From: Tieghemostelium lacteum
Lineage: Eukaryota; Evosea; Eumycetozoa; Dictyosteliales; Raperosteliaceae
Reading direction: 5' to 3'
Length of the DNA: 64,000 bases
Assembly (NCBI GenBank): GCA_001606155.1
Contig: LODT01000013.1
Span: forward strand, 124,001 to 188,000
Notes under the pieces: generated by a model
Database searches by the model: none
What the model was told of the DNA's origin: nothing
Seen by the model: only the letters and a program-made list of their open reading frames with translations
Shown here: positions 50,272 through 60,988 of the stretch, one piece after another
How the letters are laid out: each line of letters begins with the position of its first letter
How positions within the stretch are numbered: position 1 is the first letter of the stretch
Program-made: the position numbers and the translations under genes

Positions 50272-50692
50272 ATTTACGTTATTTCTTTGACATATTTTTC
50301 ATTATACATTGTTTAAAATCCTGAAATTCTTTACTACATTTATTCTTTTCAACATTATCTATATTCTTTAATATGCATGCACCATAAATAACTGACTGAT
50401 CTTTCATGATATGTACAGGTAAAATAAATCATTAGTCACCAGTTGATTATGATTCTCTCTTTGCATTTGATATCATACCTCAACAGAACATTGAGACATT
50501 GTACTTGAAACTTTTTTTGACCATTTCATGTTTCTTTCAATCAAAATAGATATTTTGGTGAAATCTCTTGAGTTATTTCCCCAAAACAACACTTCGAATC
50601 TCCTGGTGAAAATGAAAATAAAAACTTTATAAAAAAACATTTTATTTTTCGACAAAGTTTGACACTTAAATTAAAAAAGGTTATAATACAAC
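50272..50692. other. Spacer holding a possible terminal exon of the clamp gene
   Basis: After the stop at 50269-50271, an alternative intron would run from GTATCTG at 50259 to the AG at 50435. Positions 50436-50549 then read in frame as SPVDYDSLFAFDIIPQQNIE ... SCFFQSK and stop. The composition looks coding, and the phase fits exactly after LAPM. The segment QQNIETLY resembles a weak PIP box. Beyond 50549 there is only AT-rich sequence up to the stress-protein start. Confidence 0.35.
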
Positions 50693-51197
50693 ATGGTCAC
50701 ATTTTGTGTATGTTTAGATGGTTCTGAAAAAGCACATAAAGCATTTTTAAGAGCAGTGTCATTATATAAAGATGGTGACACATTGTTAATGTTAGTTGTT
50801 GTAGATTTAGTACATTATATGATGTCCAATCCTAAAGCATCAGAATTGTTATCTATAACCAACATCAAAGAGGAAATGATTGAAAATGGAAAATCATTAA
50901 TAGAGAAATACGAAAATCTATCAAAAGAATATTTTATTACCAAATATGAGAGTATTCATGCAGAGGGTACTCCAAAAGAGGTTATAGTTGAAACTGTTCA
51001 GAAAAAATATGTAGATGTATTACTTTTAGGTACTGTTGGTTTATTGAACAAGGAGCTGTAAGTATTCAAACATACACACAAAAAACCATCAAAATTAATG
51101 ACTAATTTATCTAATTTATTAATATAGTATTTCAATGGGATCAACAGCTCAATATTGTGTAAGACATTGTGAATGTGATGTTTTACTATGTAAATAA
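50693..51197 (+). CDS. Universal stress protein (UspA family)
   Basis: Exons 50693-51057 and 51128-51197 give 144 residues, the usual length for a single UspA domain. The N-terminal strand CVCLDGSEKAHKAF and the late motif GTVG-(9 residues)-GS (GTVGLLNKELISMGST) match the ATP-binding UspA type, and the C-terminal strand ends CDVLLCK like the usual CPVLLV. The short second exon supplies the essential end of the nucleotide-binding loop, so the gene is complete only with the intron removed. These proteins are small cytosolic dimers tied to stress survival; the specific role is not known. Confidence 0.9.
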
Positions 51198-51359
51198 ATA
51201 TATTTATTATTTTAAATTTCAATTTATCAATTATTATAATCAAACTGAATTAAATTGAATAATTTAATTTATTTTTTTTTTAGATTTTATTCGTTATTCG
51301 TTTTTAATTGAAATTTAAATTATTGAGAAACCCTTTTCAAAAAGGTTATTTTATCGGAA

Positions 51360-51789
51360 ATGAATAATAACAAAATTACACATAAAGATTTATTGTATAG
51401 TGAAAATATCATTAATAACAGAGAATCACCATTTATAATTAATACAAATTCAAATGAAAAACCAACATATAATAAATATCAAGAAGTTAAAATACCCACA
51501 ACAAAACCAGATTTTTCAAAGTTTCCACAGAGTTCAGGTACATAGTCATTATAGAAAAGCTAAACATCATCAGGTTTACTAATATTTCTCTGAAATAGTT
51601 TTAGGAAGAGTAAAAGATTTCTTACCGAAGATCAAACAAGCAAATGCTGATCTACAAAAGAGAATTGAAAATAATGAAGATGTAAATATAGAGAATGTTA
51701 AAGATGGTGAACAATATATAGAATTGAAATTAGCTTTAGGTATTTTAGAGAAAAAAGAAGGTTTATCACAAGAGAATATAATTATTCCA

Positions 51790-51820
<31 letters not shown>

Positions 51821-52050
51821 GTATTAAATTTAAAAAAGATGAAGAACAATCATCATTTTCAAAAGAGGATTTTGATAATGAAATGATTATTGATAAGAAT
51901 AGACAACAGATGGAACAGGAGCAGATTTTACAGTTACTTAAACAACCTACTTCAATATTGGATAAATTTATAACAGAGGATAGTGATGATGAGGAGAATA
52001 GTGATTATGGTAATCAAGAAGAATTAGAACCTACTGAATATCAAGAATAA
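51360..52050 (+). CDS. nopchap1: NOPCHAP1-like snoRNP assembly chaperone
   Basis: Exons 51360-51537 and 51599-52050 give 209 residues. The core VLGRVKDFLPKIKQANADLQ followed by VNIENVKDGEQYIELKLALG matches human NOPCHAP1/C12orf45 (LLDQVQTFLPQMARANEKL ... FNIENIDG ... VIQMDVALFEM). The flanks are disordered: an N-terminal Asn-rich region, a run of ten Asn after the core, and an acidic C-terminus (EDSDDEENSDYGNQEELE). In human cells this protein bridges NOP58 to the R2TP complex during box C/D snoRNP assembly; the same role in nucleolar RNP biogenesis is inferred. The family is short and poorly conserved, so this rests on one block. Confidence 0.72.
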
Positions 52051-52087
52051 ATACCATCATTAGTTGCTTTATTATATTATTATTATA

Positions 52088-53165
52088 TTATTTAGTATTA
52101 AAATGATTGATCATATCTTGGAAATCATTTGGTGATAGTTTATAGTTTTTATTACAGTAGATGCAGTTTAGGGTATCGTGGTTCTGTTCTTTCATTGAGA
52201 GAATCTCTTCTAGACCCAATGTCTGTAATTTAGTTTTAAATGTATTCAAACTACATCTACAAAAGAAATCTACAAATGTGCAATCAATTGATTTAATTGG
52301 GTCATAGTCAGGATGTTGGTCAGCTGACGAATAGATTCTCTCTAGTATCTCTGATAGTGTGAGTTTTTCAACATTTAAAAGATAGTCAATTGACAAATTC
52401 TTTTTTTCAAATGTCTCTTTAATGTGATTGATGAGTGATTGTGCATTGGATGATGGTAAACTTTGAATTAACACACCACCATTAAATTCAGTATCACCAT
52501 TTTGGAAATTAACTAGATTCTCCAATGAGATAAATGTAGGAATTTGTTCGGATTTATCAAAAAAAGTTTGAAAATCCTCCTGAATATTTACATCTGCGCT
52601 ACCACTAACAAAACTACTTATCGGTTTTTGGTTACCATATAGAATCTTACTGAAATTGAAAACTGATTTTCTCTCTACTGATACATCATCATTCTCTGGT
52701 AGATTTGAATTTATTGAATATCCTCTAACTTCACCTACATGTACTGCCTCTGCATATATATTCTATAACCATTCTTTTTGTATTAGTAGTGTATATCTTC
52801 CTATTGAATAGTATAATATTGCATACATTTGGATTTTTATTTGAAATAATTTGTGCTGCAATTCTTTCTTGATCAGTTAGAAATGAAGCACACATTGATA
52901 CACCTGCCATTAACTTTCCAAGTGATACTGAATCAACTAATGATAAATTATGTTTATTTTTAGCTACATTAGCAGCTTTTGTTAGATTGATTATTGAGAA
53001 TCTAAAATTTTTATTATAACCTGTAACTACTTGATCTCTAGTTCTTTTATATTCCTCTAATGATTTAGATTTTGGAGTTGAAGATGTTTCTTTTCCATTG
53101 CTAGTACAAAAATTTCTAAAATATTGGTTGGTTGCATATTTAAATAATTTTGCATAATGAATCAT
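52088..53165 (-). CDS. Hsp33-type redox chaperone, probably mitochondrial
   Basis: Exons 53165-52827 and 52762-52088 give 337 residues, both in phase 0. The basic, aromatic N-terminus (MIHYAKLFKYATNQYFRNF) resembles a mitochondrial presequence. The body carries Hsp33 landmarks: GKLMAGVSMCASFLTDQERIA, HVGEVRGYS (bacterial GEARGY), and the C-terminal zinc-binding cysteines FFCRCS ... CIYC, the CxC and CxxC pair that releases zinc and unfolds on oxidation to activate the chaperone. Hsp33 is mainly bacterial but occurs in some protists and algae. Its N-terminus is divergent from sdhC across 244 bases, another mitochondrial gene, and the two may share a promoter region. Confidence 0.9.
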
Positions 53166-53409
53166 GATTTCGTGAATTTAAAAAAATAGTTTAAAAAAAA
53201 TTTTTTATTAGAAAGAAATGATTATAGATTATTAATTCAAATAAATTATTATTTTATTACTTGATATATTTTATTGATATTTATTGCTGATGTTCAATAT
53301 ATATTGATTTACAAATTTATTTGAAGTTTTTTTTTTTTTTAAATTTTTTTATTTTCTATTTTTTTCAAATACATAAAGTCATATTTTTGTATTACTATAT
53401 AGTTTAAAG

Positions 53410-54114
53410 ATGTTTTCAAAGAATCTTTATACATTCTCAAACCAAATGAGAGTTATTATTAACAATGGTATTGTTAATAAAGGATTATTGAACAGTAATT
53501 TTGCAGGAGGATTGTATGGAAACAACCAAACTAAATCCAGCCACAAATTGGTTCAATCCAATAAATCACCAATTGCCTCATTCGATGAGACAACTATCAA
53601 TCAAAGAAACCAATATAGCACAGTTCAACCAAAGATCAAAATGGTCTTAAAGAACAAAGAGGAAGTTGTACCAGGACAAAGACCAACCTCACCACATGTG
53701 ACAATCTATAAATTCCCATTACCAGCAGTCATGTCAATTTTTCATCGTGTCACAGGTATTGCATTGGGTGTAGGTTTAACTGCAGTCTGTGGCGCCTCTT
53801 TATTTGGTGCTCACGATTCTGTCTACTATTTGGAATTACTTAAAAACACCTATCCACTACTGGTTGCTCCAGCCAAATTCTGTGTAGCTTTCCCATTAGT
53901 ATATCATACTCTTACTGGTGTTAGACATCTTGTATGTAATTGATAATCCACATTCACCAATCACCATTACTAACCTTTAATCTAATTTAAAAATATAAAG
54001 TTTTGGGATGAAACTCTAAAAGGATTACATATTAAAGAAGTTGACAAATCTTGTTTATTAATTTTAGCAGTATCTATTCCAATTTCTCTCATTTTAGCTT
54101 GGATCTCTATATAA
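53410..54114 (+). CDS. sdhC: Succinate dehydrogenase cytochrome b subunit (SdhC)
   Basis: Exons 53410-53931 and 54001-54114 give 211 residues. The N-terminal 85 residues are a Ser/Asn-rich mitochondrial targeting region. Then comes the family core: RPTSPHVTIYKFPLPAVMSI with FHRVTG, three membrane helices (about 110-140, 150-175 and the last 20 residues), and YHTLTGVRHLFWD, holding the heme-ligand His region. The last helix is in exon 2, so the protein is complete only after splicing. It anchors complex II in the inner membrane and passes electrons to ubiquinone. Confidence 0.93.
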
Positions 54115-54454
54115 AAGAGTAGCATTGAAATATTAAAGTAATAAAAATAGATATATAGATATCCTTTCAATTGAACCTTATTAGGATAATTTAACTATTT
54201 ATAATCTATCACTAAAATTTAATGTATAATTATCAAATGATTATATATATTCTGTTATTGATAAATTTATTTTAGTTGATTTTTAGGAAGTATTGATATA
54301 TAAGTATTCCTTTTTAAAAATCTATATTCTAAAATAGATCAATTATTTACAAATGTTGTTATTATTTTAAATATATATTTTTTTAAATTTACCAAAAACA
54401 TTGTTTAGTTTGTGGTGATTATGGGTGGTTATATTAGTATTATTAAATTTAATA

Positions 54455-56059
54455 TTAAATGAAATATTCTTGTCTTGATGGAACTATAGGAATTGGATTA
54501 TTACTACTACTAGCTCCACTTGGATTAGAACTACTATGGTTTAAATTATTACTATTATTATTATTATTAGTTATATTATTATTATTATTAGAACTACTAT
54601 GATTTAAATTATTACTATTTTGAGAACTAGAACCTTGATTATTACTATTACTTAATATTATATCTTCATTGAGATTCCAAACTAACATTTTCATACCTAG
54701 ATTTAATCTTCTTTCGTGTAATTCCATTAGAGATCTCTTTGTAATATTATTTTTAGAACTATAGGAGATGGCAACTTTTTGGAGATCTGGACAATTGATA
54801 AACAAAGCTTCAACTGTTTCTAAAGTGATCTTCATTGGACCTTTATTCTGAGTTGATCCACCATTGGTAATAGGTTGTTGATCTTTAGTCAAATCAACAC
54901 CAACTAATTTCTTACAAAAAGTGGCAACTTGTACCATAGAGAGATCAGTAACTTCCACACATGCACACAATCTAAGATTCTTTAGATTCAAAGAGTATTC
55001 AGTGAGTTGCTTGATATCATCGTCATTAACATCGGTATACGAGAGATCTAGAGTGGTGAGAGTATTTAAAAGTTTATATGGATTCTTTGGAAAGATGATT
55101 GGGTGAATATTTTTAAAATTACTGAGATTTAGTGTGGTTAGACTGTGAAGTTGTTGTAAAACATGTTGTACTGAGGTTCTGGTGACTTTTGAACAACTTG
55201 CTAAATTCAAATCCATCAATTGTGGGCAATCATTAATCAATTCCAAAACACCGTGATCTGTAATCAATTTACATGATTTCAATGAGATGAACTTTAGTTT
55301 TTTACATTGTCTAGTTAGAGCTTTCAGATCCTCATCTGAGAGATTATTACTACTACCCAAATCCATACTAGTAAAATGTGCGCAATATGGTGCTAGAGTT
55401 CTTATATCCCAACCAGAGATACCATTGAAATTAAGAAATGACAAATTGGTATTCTTAATGATATGACAGATTCCAGTGGTAGTTATATTCTCTACACGAT
55501 GTAAATTTATGGATTTTAATTTAACAGCACCATTGGCTAATAACTCCAGACATTCATCACTGGTTCTACCTCCGTCCATGTAGACCTGTTCCAGATTTGG
55601 GCATTTGGCAACCAACAACTTGGAGGTCTTTTCCGTTAGCCTCAAATTGTGTAATCTGATCTCTTTTAATTGCGGTGTATGTGTTACAATGTAGTCTATA
55701 GTTGCTTGTTTTATAAATTGATTGTTGAGATTGATCATTCTTACAGCAGACAACCGACTGGTTGACTCCATGTTCTTTAGAGCCGACAGTAATTTCTTTT
55801 TCTGCATTGTATTACTCATCGCCAATGTTCTCCAAAGTGTAGGATCATAACAACACTCTTTAAATCTATGTGATATTCTAGCAATGACACAAAGTTCATT
55901 GATTGTAAATAATTTTAATATACATAACAATAATTCTGTGGATAATAAATTAAAATAATTTGGATTCTGTATAGCTTCTAATTTCTCTGCCTCTAACTGT
56001 TTCAATAGTAAATTCTTTTTCTTATTCCTAATTACACCAAAACAACTGAATGTTTCCAT
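54455..56059 (-). CDS. F-box and leucine-rich-repeat protein
   Basis: One exon of 534 residues. An F-box is seen at about 38-80 (NLLSTELLLCILKLFTINEL, then RISHRFKECCYDPTLWRTL). Cysteine-containing LRRs of the FBXL/AMN1 type follow at about 105-430: LVAKCPNLEQVYMDGG, LTRQCKKLKFISLKSCKLIT, LINDCPQLMDLNLASCSKVT, EYSLNLKNLRLCACVEVTD. The C-terminus is an Asn/Ser tail (about 465-520). F-box proteins pick substrates for SCF ubiquitin ligases; the substrate is unknown. No close human orthologue is apparent to me. Confidence 0.88.
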   Translation of the reverse strand: METFSCFGVIRNKKKNLLLKQLEAEKLEAIQNPNYFNLLSTELLLCILKLFTINELCVIARISHRFKECCYDPTLWRTLAMSNTMQKKKLLSALKNMESTSRLSAVRMINLNNQFIKQATIDYIVTHTPQLKEIRLHNLRLTEKTSKLLVAKCPNLEQVYMDGGRTSDECLELLANGAVKLKSINLHRVENITTTGICHIIKNTNLSFLNFNGISGWDIRTLAPYCAHFTSMDLGSSNNLSDEDLKALTRQCKKLKFISLKSCKLITDHGVLELINDCPQLMDLNLASCSKVTRTSVQHVLQQLHSLTTLNLSNFKNIHPIIFPKNPYKLLNTLTTLDLSYTDVNDDDIKQLTEYSLNLKNLRLCACVEVTDLSMVQVATFCKKLVGVDLTKDQQPITNGGSTQNKGPMKITLETVEALFINCPDLQKVAISYSSKNNITKRSLMELHERRLNLGMKMLVWNLNEDIILSNSNNQGSSSQNSNNLNHSSSNNNNNITNNNNNSNNLNHSSSNPSGASSSNNPIPIVPSRQEYFI

Positions 56060-57065
56060 GTTTTCTTAAGATATATAATTCTATAACTCTCTGTAATTTA
56101 ATTGCAATCTAAAATGTAAACAAAAAAATAAATTGTATAAAATTGGTCAAAACTATAGTTTTTATATTTTTTCACCAAATTTGACAAAAATGTATTTATA
56201 TGTGACAAAAAAAAAAAAAACACAAGTTCTTTCTCTCCTAATCAAAAAAGTTTAAATATAAAATAATAATATATTATAATAAAACTAATAGTTAAAATAA
56301 AACAAATAAAAAAAAAAAAAAGAGAGAGTAAGTGGAGATAGATAGTTAAAAGAAGGAGAAGAATGGAAATAAATAAATAAAAATTTATATACTATTAAAA
56401 GTAGTTGCTGTTTGTTGAGCTGAGGTTGGTTGAATAATTAAAAATAGAGTAGGGTACTAATTTGAAAATACAATAATAAAAATTAAAAACAAACAAAAAA
56501 AAATATAAACTAAATTAAAGGAAAGAAAAAAAACAGGTGTGTGGGGGTGGTGAAAATTTCAATTATTATTATGACAGTGCTGAGTGCTGTATCTATAAAT
56601 AATATAGTGGAAATATGTAAAAAGTGTGTGGGTGTGTGTGGATAAATATAAGATATAAAGAAAAGAGATTTATATATAGTAACTATATATTTTTAATTTA
56701 TTATCTTCATTGATCGCACACCCTACCACAAAAACAAGTTGGAAATCCTTTAATATTGTTTACAATGTTATTATCTCTTTTAAAAAAGTGTACACTTTTT
56801 TAATTAAAATTTCCAAATTTACATTTTTAAAATTAAATTTAAAAAAAAAACAAATTAAAAGTTTGATTATGATAAGTTTTACTCTTTTTTTTTTTTCCCA
56901 AAATCACTTAATATATTAGTTTGAAATAATAAAAAAAAAAATGTTTTATTCATAAACCTACCTGATGGTAAAAGTTCTTTAAATCTAAATCAGTTCTTTG
57001 ATATAAAGTCAGGATTACAAAAATTTTTTTTTTTTTATCTTCTCTAGACTTGTGATTTACGTAAA
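56060..57065. other. One kilobase spacer with a palindrome-interrupted repeat
   Basis: AT-rich, with purine-rich and (GT)n patches at 56320-56640. TACAATGTTATTATCTCTTT at 56761-56780 recurs at 57361-57380, and the bases after it are also alike (AAAATTTCCAAATTTACAT against AAAATTTGCAAATTTACAT). In the first copy a perfect 20-base palindrome (AAAAAAGTGTACACTTTTTT, 56782-56801) lies between the two halves. No gene recognised; part may be a long 5' leader of the F-box gene. Confidence 0.45.
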
Positions 57066-57303
57066 ATGAGACATCTATTACCTTTAGTATCTGCTACATT
57101 ATTAGGAGTAGTTTCAGGTGTATACATATTTTTGCCAGGGTATGATTGACATTAATAGACTTTTAACTAAAAACAGAACTATTCTAATAAAGTGTGAAAA
57201 CCTACATACTATCCACAATTTCAGTCTACAACAAATAGACGCAGAGAGACGACAACAACAAAAACAGGCATCAACTCAACAACCACCACAACAACAGAAA
57301 TAG
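57066..57303 (+). CDS. Small single-pass membrane protein, 50 residues
   Basis: Exons 57066-57139 and 57225-57303 join as GG|T in phase. The predicted protein is one hydrophobic helix (LLPLVSATLLGVVSGVYIF) followed by LPGLQQIDAERRQQQKQAS and a Gln/Pro-rich tail. A short helix at the N-terminus with a charged tail resembles small mitochondrial inner-membrane assembly factors, but I cannot name the family. Support is the clean GTATGA...TTTCAG intron and the coherent helix. Without a transcript this remains a prediction, and it could be missed by standard gene finding because of its size. Confidence 0.55.
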
Positions 57304-57436
57304 CTTTTTTTTAATTTAAAAAAAAAAGGAGATGATATTTATTTCCTTTCTTAAAATTATGTACAATGTTATTATCTCTTTTTAAAATTTGCAAATTTAC
57401 ATGAATCTGAATGAAGAAAAAAATACTACTTTAGGT

Positions 57437-58579
57437 CTAATGTGTAAAGTATTTTAAAACGTCACCTTGGGATACCACTTGTACAGGTTTACCTTCTTTA
57501 TCTACCTTGTAAAGTCTATGTACTTTACTAAGATGGAATTTCTCAATAATCTCTTCTAAAGTTGATTCTTGTGTCACAGCAACAACCCCAGAATTAAACT
57601 GTAAACACCAATAAATATTAGTATATTATAGAGATAGATGATAGATAAGGCTATAATACAAACCATTTTTACACTATCATTCTTTGGAATGAATTCCATA
57701 AATGATTCAACAGGTAGGAACATACGACTGAGTAGTTTACCATCATAACCAATCATTTTCATATCAGAAACTGAAATGTTACCACAAAGAATTCCAATCT
57801 TATTTACAACTGCAATGGCAGAGACACTGTGTTCTTGTATGAGTTTAAATGCGTCTATAGCCAGAGAATCCAGTCGAATACTGACAATGGAGTTACTGGC
57901 AATTTGCATTTGTTCCAAGGTCTTTGAAGTACCTTCTAGACGATCTATAAAGCTGTGTAGGTACTCTAGTATACGAGATTGTGTGAGAATGGAAACTAGG
58001 TTACCTTCACTGTCAATCACAGGTATACGATGTACATTCCATTTGACCATAAGGTCAATGGCTACACTTAAAGGTGCAGTTGATTCAACTGGACACCATG
58101 CATTTCTACCTGAGAGATCGCATATATCCCCACATTTGTACTTTTCAAATATCTCTTTACTCTCTAGAATGTAGTCTAAATCTAAATCTACCAATTCTTT
58201 CTTTTGGAAATTTCGCATGCAAAAGCACACAATATCCACCATATCAATGAATTTATTAAATCTTCTAAATGTGTTGTCATAGAGTGGTAATGACAATACC
58301 TTTTTCTCTATCATTAACTATTTCATAGAATTTAGAATTTACACACACCATACCCCACCAAGTATTAAAATGTGGTAATAATTCGTAAAAAAACATATAT
58401 TAATTTTTTTGAAATTTCATTACTTTTTTAATATTATAACTATGAAATCATACTTTAAAAGCATCTTGAACTGGTTGTTCACTATTTACTGAAAAGATAC
58501 CGGCTTTATAATTTGGTAATATTTGTCCAATTTTAATGGAAAATATACTATCTTGCATTTTTTCGTTATTCAACAACAT
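57437..58579 (-). CDS. Four-CBS-domain protein, AMPK gamma/SNF4-like
   Basis: Exons 58579-58454, 58317-57664 and 57598-57437 give 313 residues, close to the 331 of human AMPK gamma-1. Four CBS motifs are visible: an N-terminal one around FSVNSEQPVQDAFK and KKVLSLPLYD; WNVHRIPVIDSEGNLVSILT with QSRILEYL (compare KIHRLPVID...LTHKRILKFL); HSVSAIAVVNKIGILCGNIS; and LSKVHRLYKVDKEGKPVQVV. The spacing and RILxxL pattern are gamma-subunit features. AMPK gamma subunits bind AMP/ATP in the CBS pairs to sense energy charge. It lacks the long N-terminus of some dictyostelid gamma proteins, and may be a paralogue of the PV42/SNF4 type rather than the true gamma subunit. Confidence 0.75.
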
Positions 58580-58809
58580 TTTTTGAGTTTATTCTTCTTT
58601 ATAAAAATATGAAAGAAATTTTGTAATACACAACTCAAAATCTTTTTTTAAATTTACTATAAAAACAACCAGGAAAAAAATTTCCAAAAATAGAAATTTA
58701 GATATTAATATTTTCAATTACTAAAAAATATTTAAATATAATTTATTGTAATCGCATTAATGTGATTGAATGTTATTTTTTTTATTTTTTTTTAAAGAGG
58801 AAGATGGAT

Positions 58810-60848
58810 TTATTTTTGATTGGATTGTTGATATAATTTACAAATTACTTTTTCTAGGTTGGTGATTGATGATGATTGTTCAATGGAGACTTCTGAGTAA
58901 CCTGCTAAGTTGTTGTTTCTTAATAGGAGATCAATTTCAGATTTTTCAACTAAAGTTAGTTTAGGTTGATCTGCAGTTGGTTTTTGGGATCTCTTGTCAC
59001 TGTGAGTACCTATTAGATAGACTAGAGTAGTTGGGAAATCCTTTTGAATGGATGTAATCTTTTCAGAGACATTGGTAAAAGATTCTGGTTGATCAATGGC
59101 AAACATGGCAATAAATATGGATTTATAGGGAATGGTTTTTAGAGTATCTACACGATAGTCATTGAAATAGAGGTTTCTAATTTTACTTAGAGTGTCAAGA
59201 CACAATTGTTTTTGGAATGATTTGAAACCAATATGTGGACTACCAACAACCATACCAATTAATGGTGATTTATAATTTGATTTCTTTCCATTATTTGCCT
59301 TGTATTTACTTCCAAACATTGGAGATGAGAATTTCTCTTCTGGATTATTAGTCAAATCATCATCCAAAAACTCAACCCAATCAAATCCTTTTGGATAATC
59401 CAAAAGAACACCATATTTGTTGTTATTAGATTTTGGTTGTGTTTTTGGTGCTGTTGGAGTTGTAGTGGTTTCTGTTGTAGTTGTAGTTGTAGTAGTAGTA
59501 GTGGTTGTTGTACCATCTGGGTTGGTATCTGGTGATGTTGTAGTAGTTTGTTCTGGAATAGTTGTATCTTCAGGTTTAGTTTCAAAATTTGGTTTATCTA
59601 AATCAGCAAAGAGATTATCAAGACCTACACCACCTCTTTCTTTAGCTTCTTTTTTATATTGTTCATATTTCTGAGCTGAAGCTTCACGGAAACAAATAGC
59701 CATAAACATATCTGTAATCAAATCAAAGTTATTGAATGTAATACATAAACCACCAGTTCTCTCTGAAATTGTTTGATAAAAGAATTTATAATTTTCATGA
59801 ATAGCTACAACACCATAAACTTTGACACCCATCAATGCCAAATCATCACATTCTCTAACCCAGTTAATTTGATGGTTGGTATAGTATGCTGGATGAGGAG
59901 CAGAATCACCAATGATTACAAATGATTTTGAAGTGTGACTACTCCATGACATAAACTTAGCCTTATGAAGTGCATATTCATAACACTCTGGTTCATCACC
60001 ACCAGAAGTTGATTTTACACCATTGATAAACTGAACAATCTTATTTACATCACTGGTTAGATCTAAAGTATACAATGGTTTTGATTCACAAAAGTCACCT
60101 AATGCCATGATACCTATACGAATAGATGGAATTTCTTTCATCAAACGTGTTACAGTCTCTACAACCTTCTTTCTAACCTCTACAATGACAGCATTCATTG
60201 ATCCAGTAGTATCAAAACAAAATACAATCTCTACATCATTACTGATATTATTTTCCATAAAATGAGCAATCATATCATCCTTGTCAATTGTTGGTATCAT
60301 ATCTTGACTGGTTGGAACAGAGTCATCACTAATAACTCCACCTTTTTTCTCTAGAATTAAAGTTTCTAATCTCTTTACAACCTTGTGTACATCATCATTA
60401 TCACCAAATATCTTTCCACTCTGAGACAATTGTAGTGCTGCTACTTTCAAATTTGGGAAATTTGGTAATAAAGTAGTTACAATAGTTCTAAAAATAAACC
60501 TTATTAATAATTGACCTATTTCTATAAATATCTTTATACATACCCTTTTAATGCATTAATCTTTAGATTTGGTACATTTGGTACAGTAATTTTAATTACA
60601 GTTGATTCATATTCAACATCAAATGAAAGTTCTTTAATGGTTTGTAAATGAATGGTACCTTCTTTTTTGATACCATGTGATGCAATGGTAGCAGATAGAT
60701 CTAATGGTTCACCTGCAAAAATCAATTGAAATTGATAATCATTGAATCCTGTTCTTTCACAAACTTTCTTGATTAAAACCTCAACTTTATCTGTTGGAAC
60801 TACATCTAATGAAAATGTTACGGTGGGTGTCTTTACTAAAATAATCAT
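58810..60848 (-). CDS. Ubiquitin-like, VWFA and Ras-like GTPase-fold protein
   Basis: Exons 60848-60544 and 60487-58810 give 660 residues. Residues 1-75 are a ubiquitin-like fold (MIILVKTPTVTFSLDVVPTD, LIFAGEPLDLSATIASHGI). About 185-375 is a von Willebrand A domain: VEIVFCFDTTGSMNAVI holds a MIDAS-type DxTGS metal site, then GDEPECYEYAL and SFVIIGDSAPH. A linker of Thr and Pro follows. Residues about 505-655 look like a degenerate Ras/Rab domain: GSPHIGFKS in P-loop position, SIFIAMFAIDQPESFTNV, LIGTHSDK in place of NKxD, and SEVSIEQSSSI near the SAK position. The P-loop lacks the standard GxxxxGK(S/T) spacing, so GTP hydrolysis is doubtful. The VWFA segment recalls dictyostelid VwkA but no alpha-kinase is present. 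A scaffold linked to ubiquitin pathways is a guess. Confidence 0.7.
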
Positions 60849-60889
60849 TTTAGTTGATGTCTGTTGAATTTATAAATATTTAAAAACTG

Positions 60890-60915
60890 AAAAAAAAAAA
60901 AAAAAAAAAAAAAAA
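60890..60915 (+). repeat. Poly(A) run of 26 bases
   Basis: A homopolymer in the spacer between the Ubl-VWFA gene start and the NVL gene end. It is a likely length-variable site and difficult to sequence. Confidence 0.9.
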
Positions 60916-60988
60916 TAATCAAAATATCTCAACGAATATTTTTCAAAGAATTAAATTAAAATAATAAATTGGGTTTAAATATAGAAAT

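Noticed and set aside
50473-50655. Minus-strand frame of 60 codons after the clamp gene
   Set aside because: The plus strand gives a better explanation, as a possible last exon with matching phase; the minus frame has no known motif.
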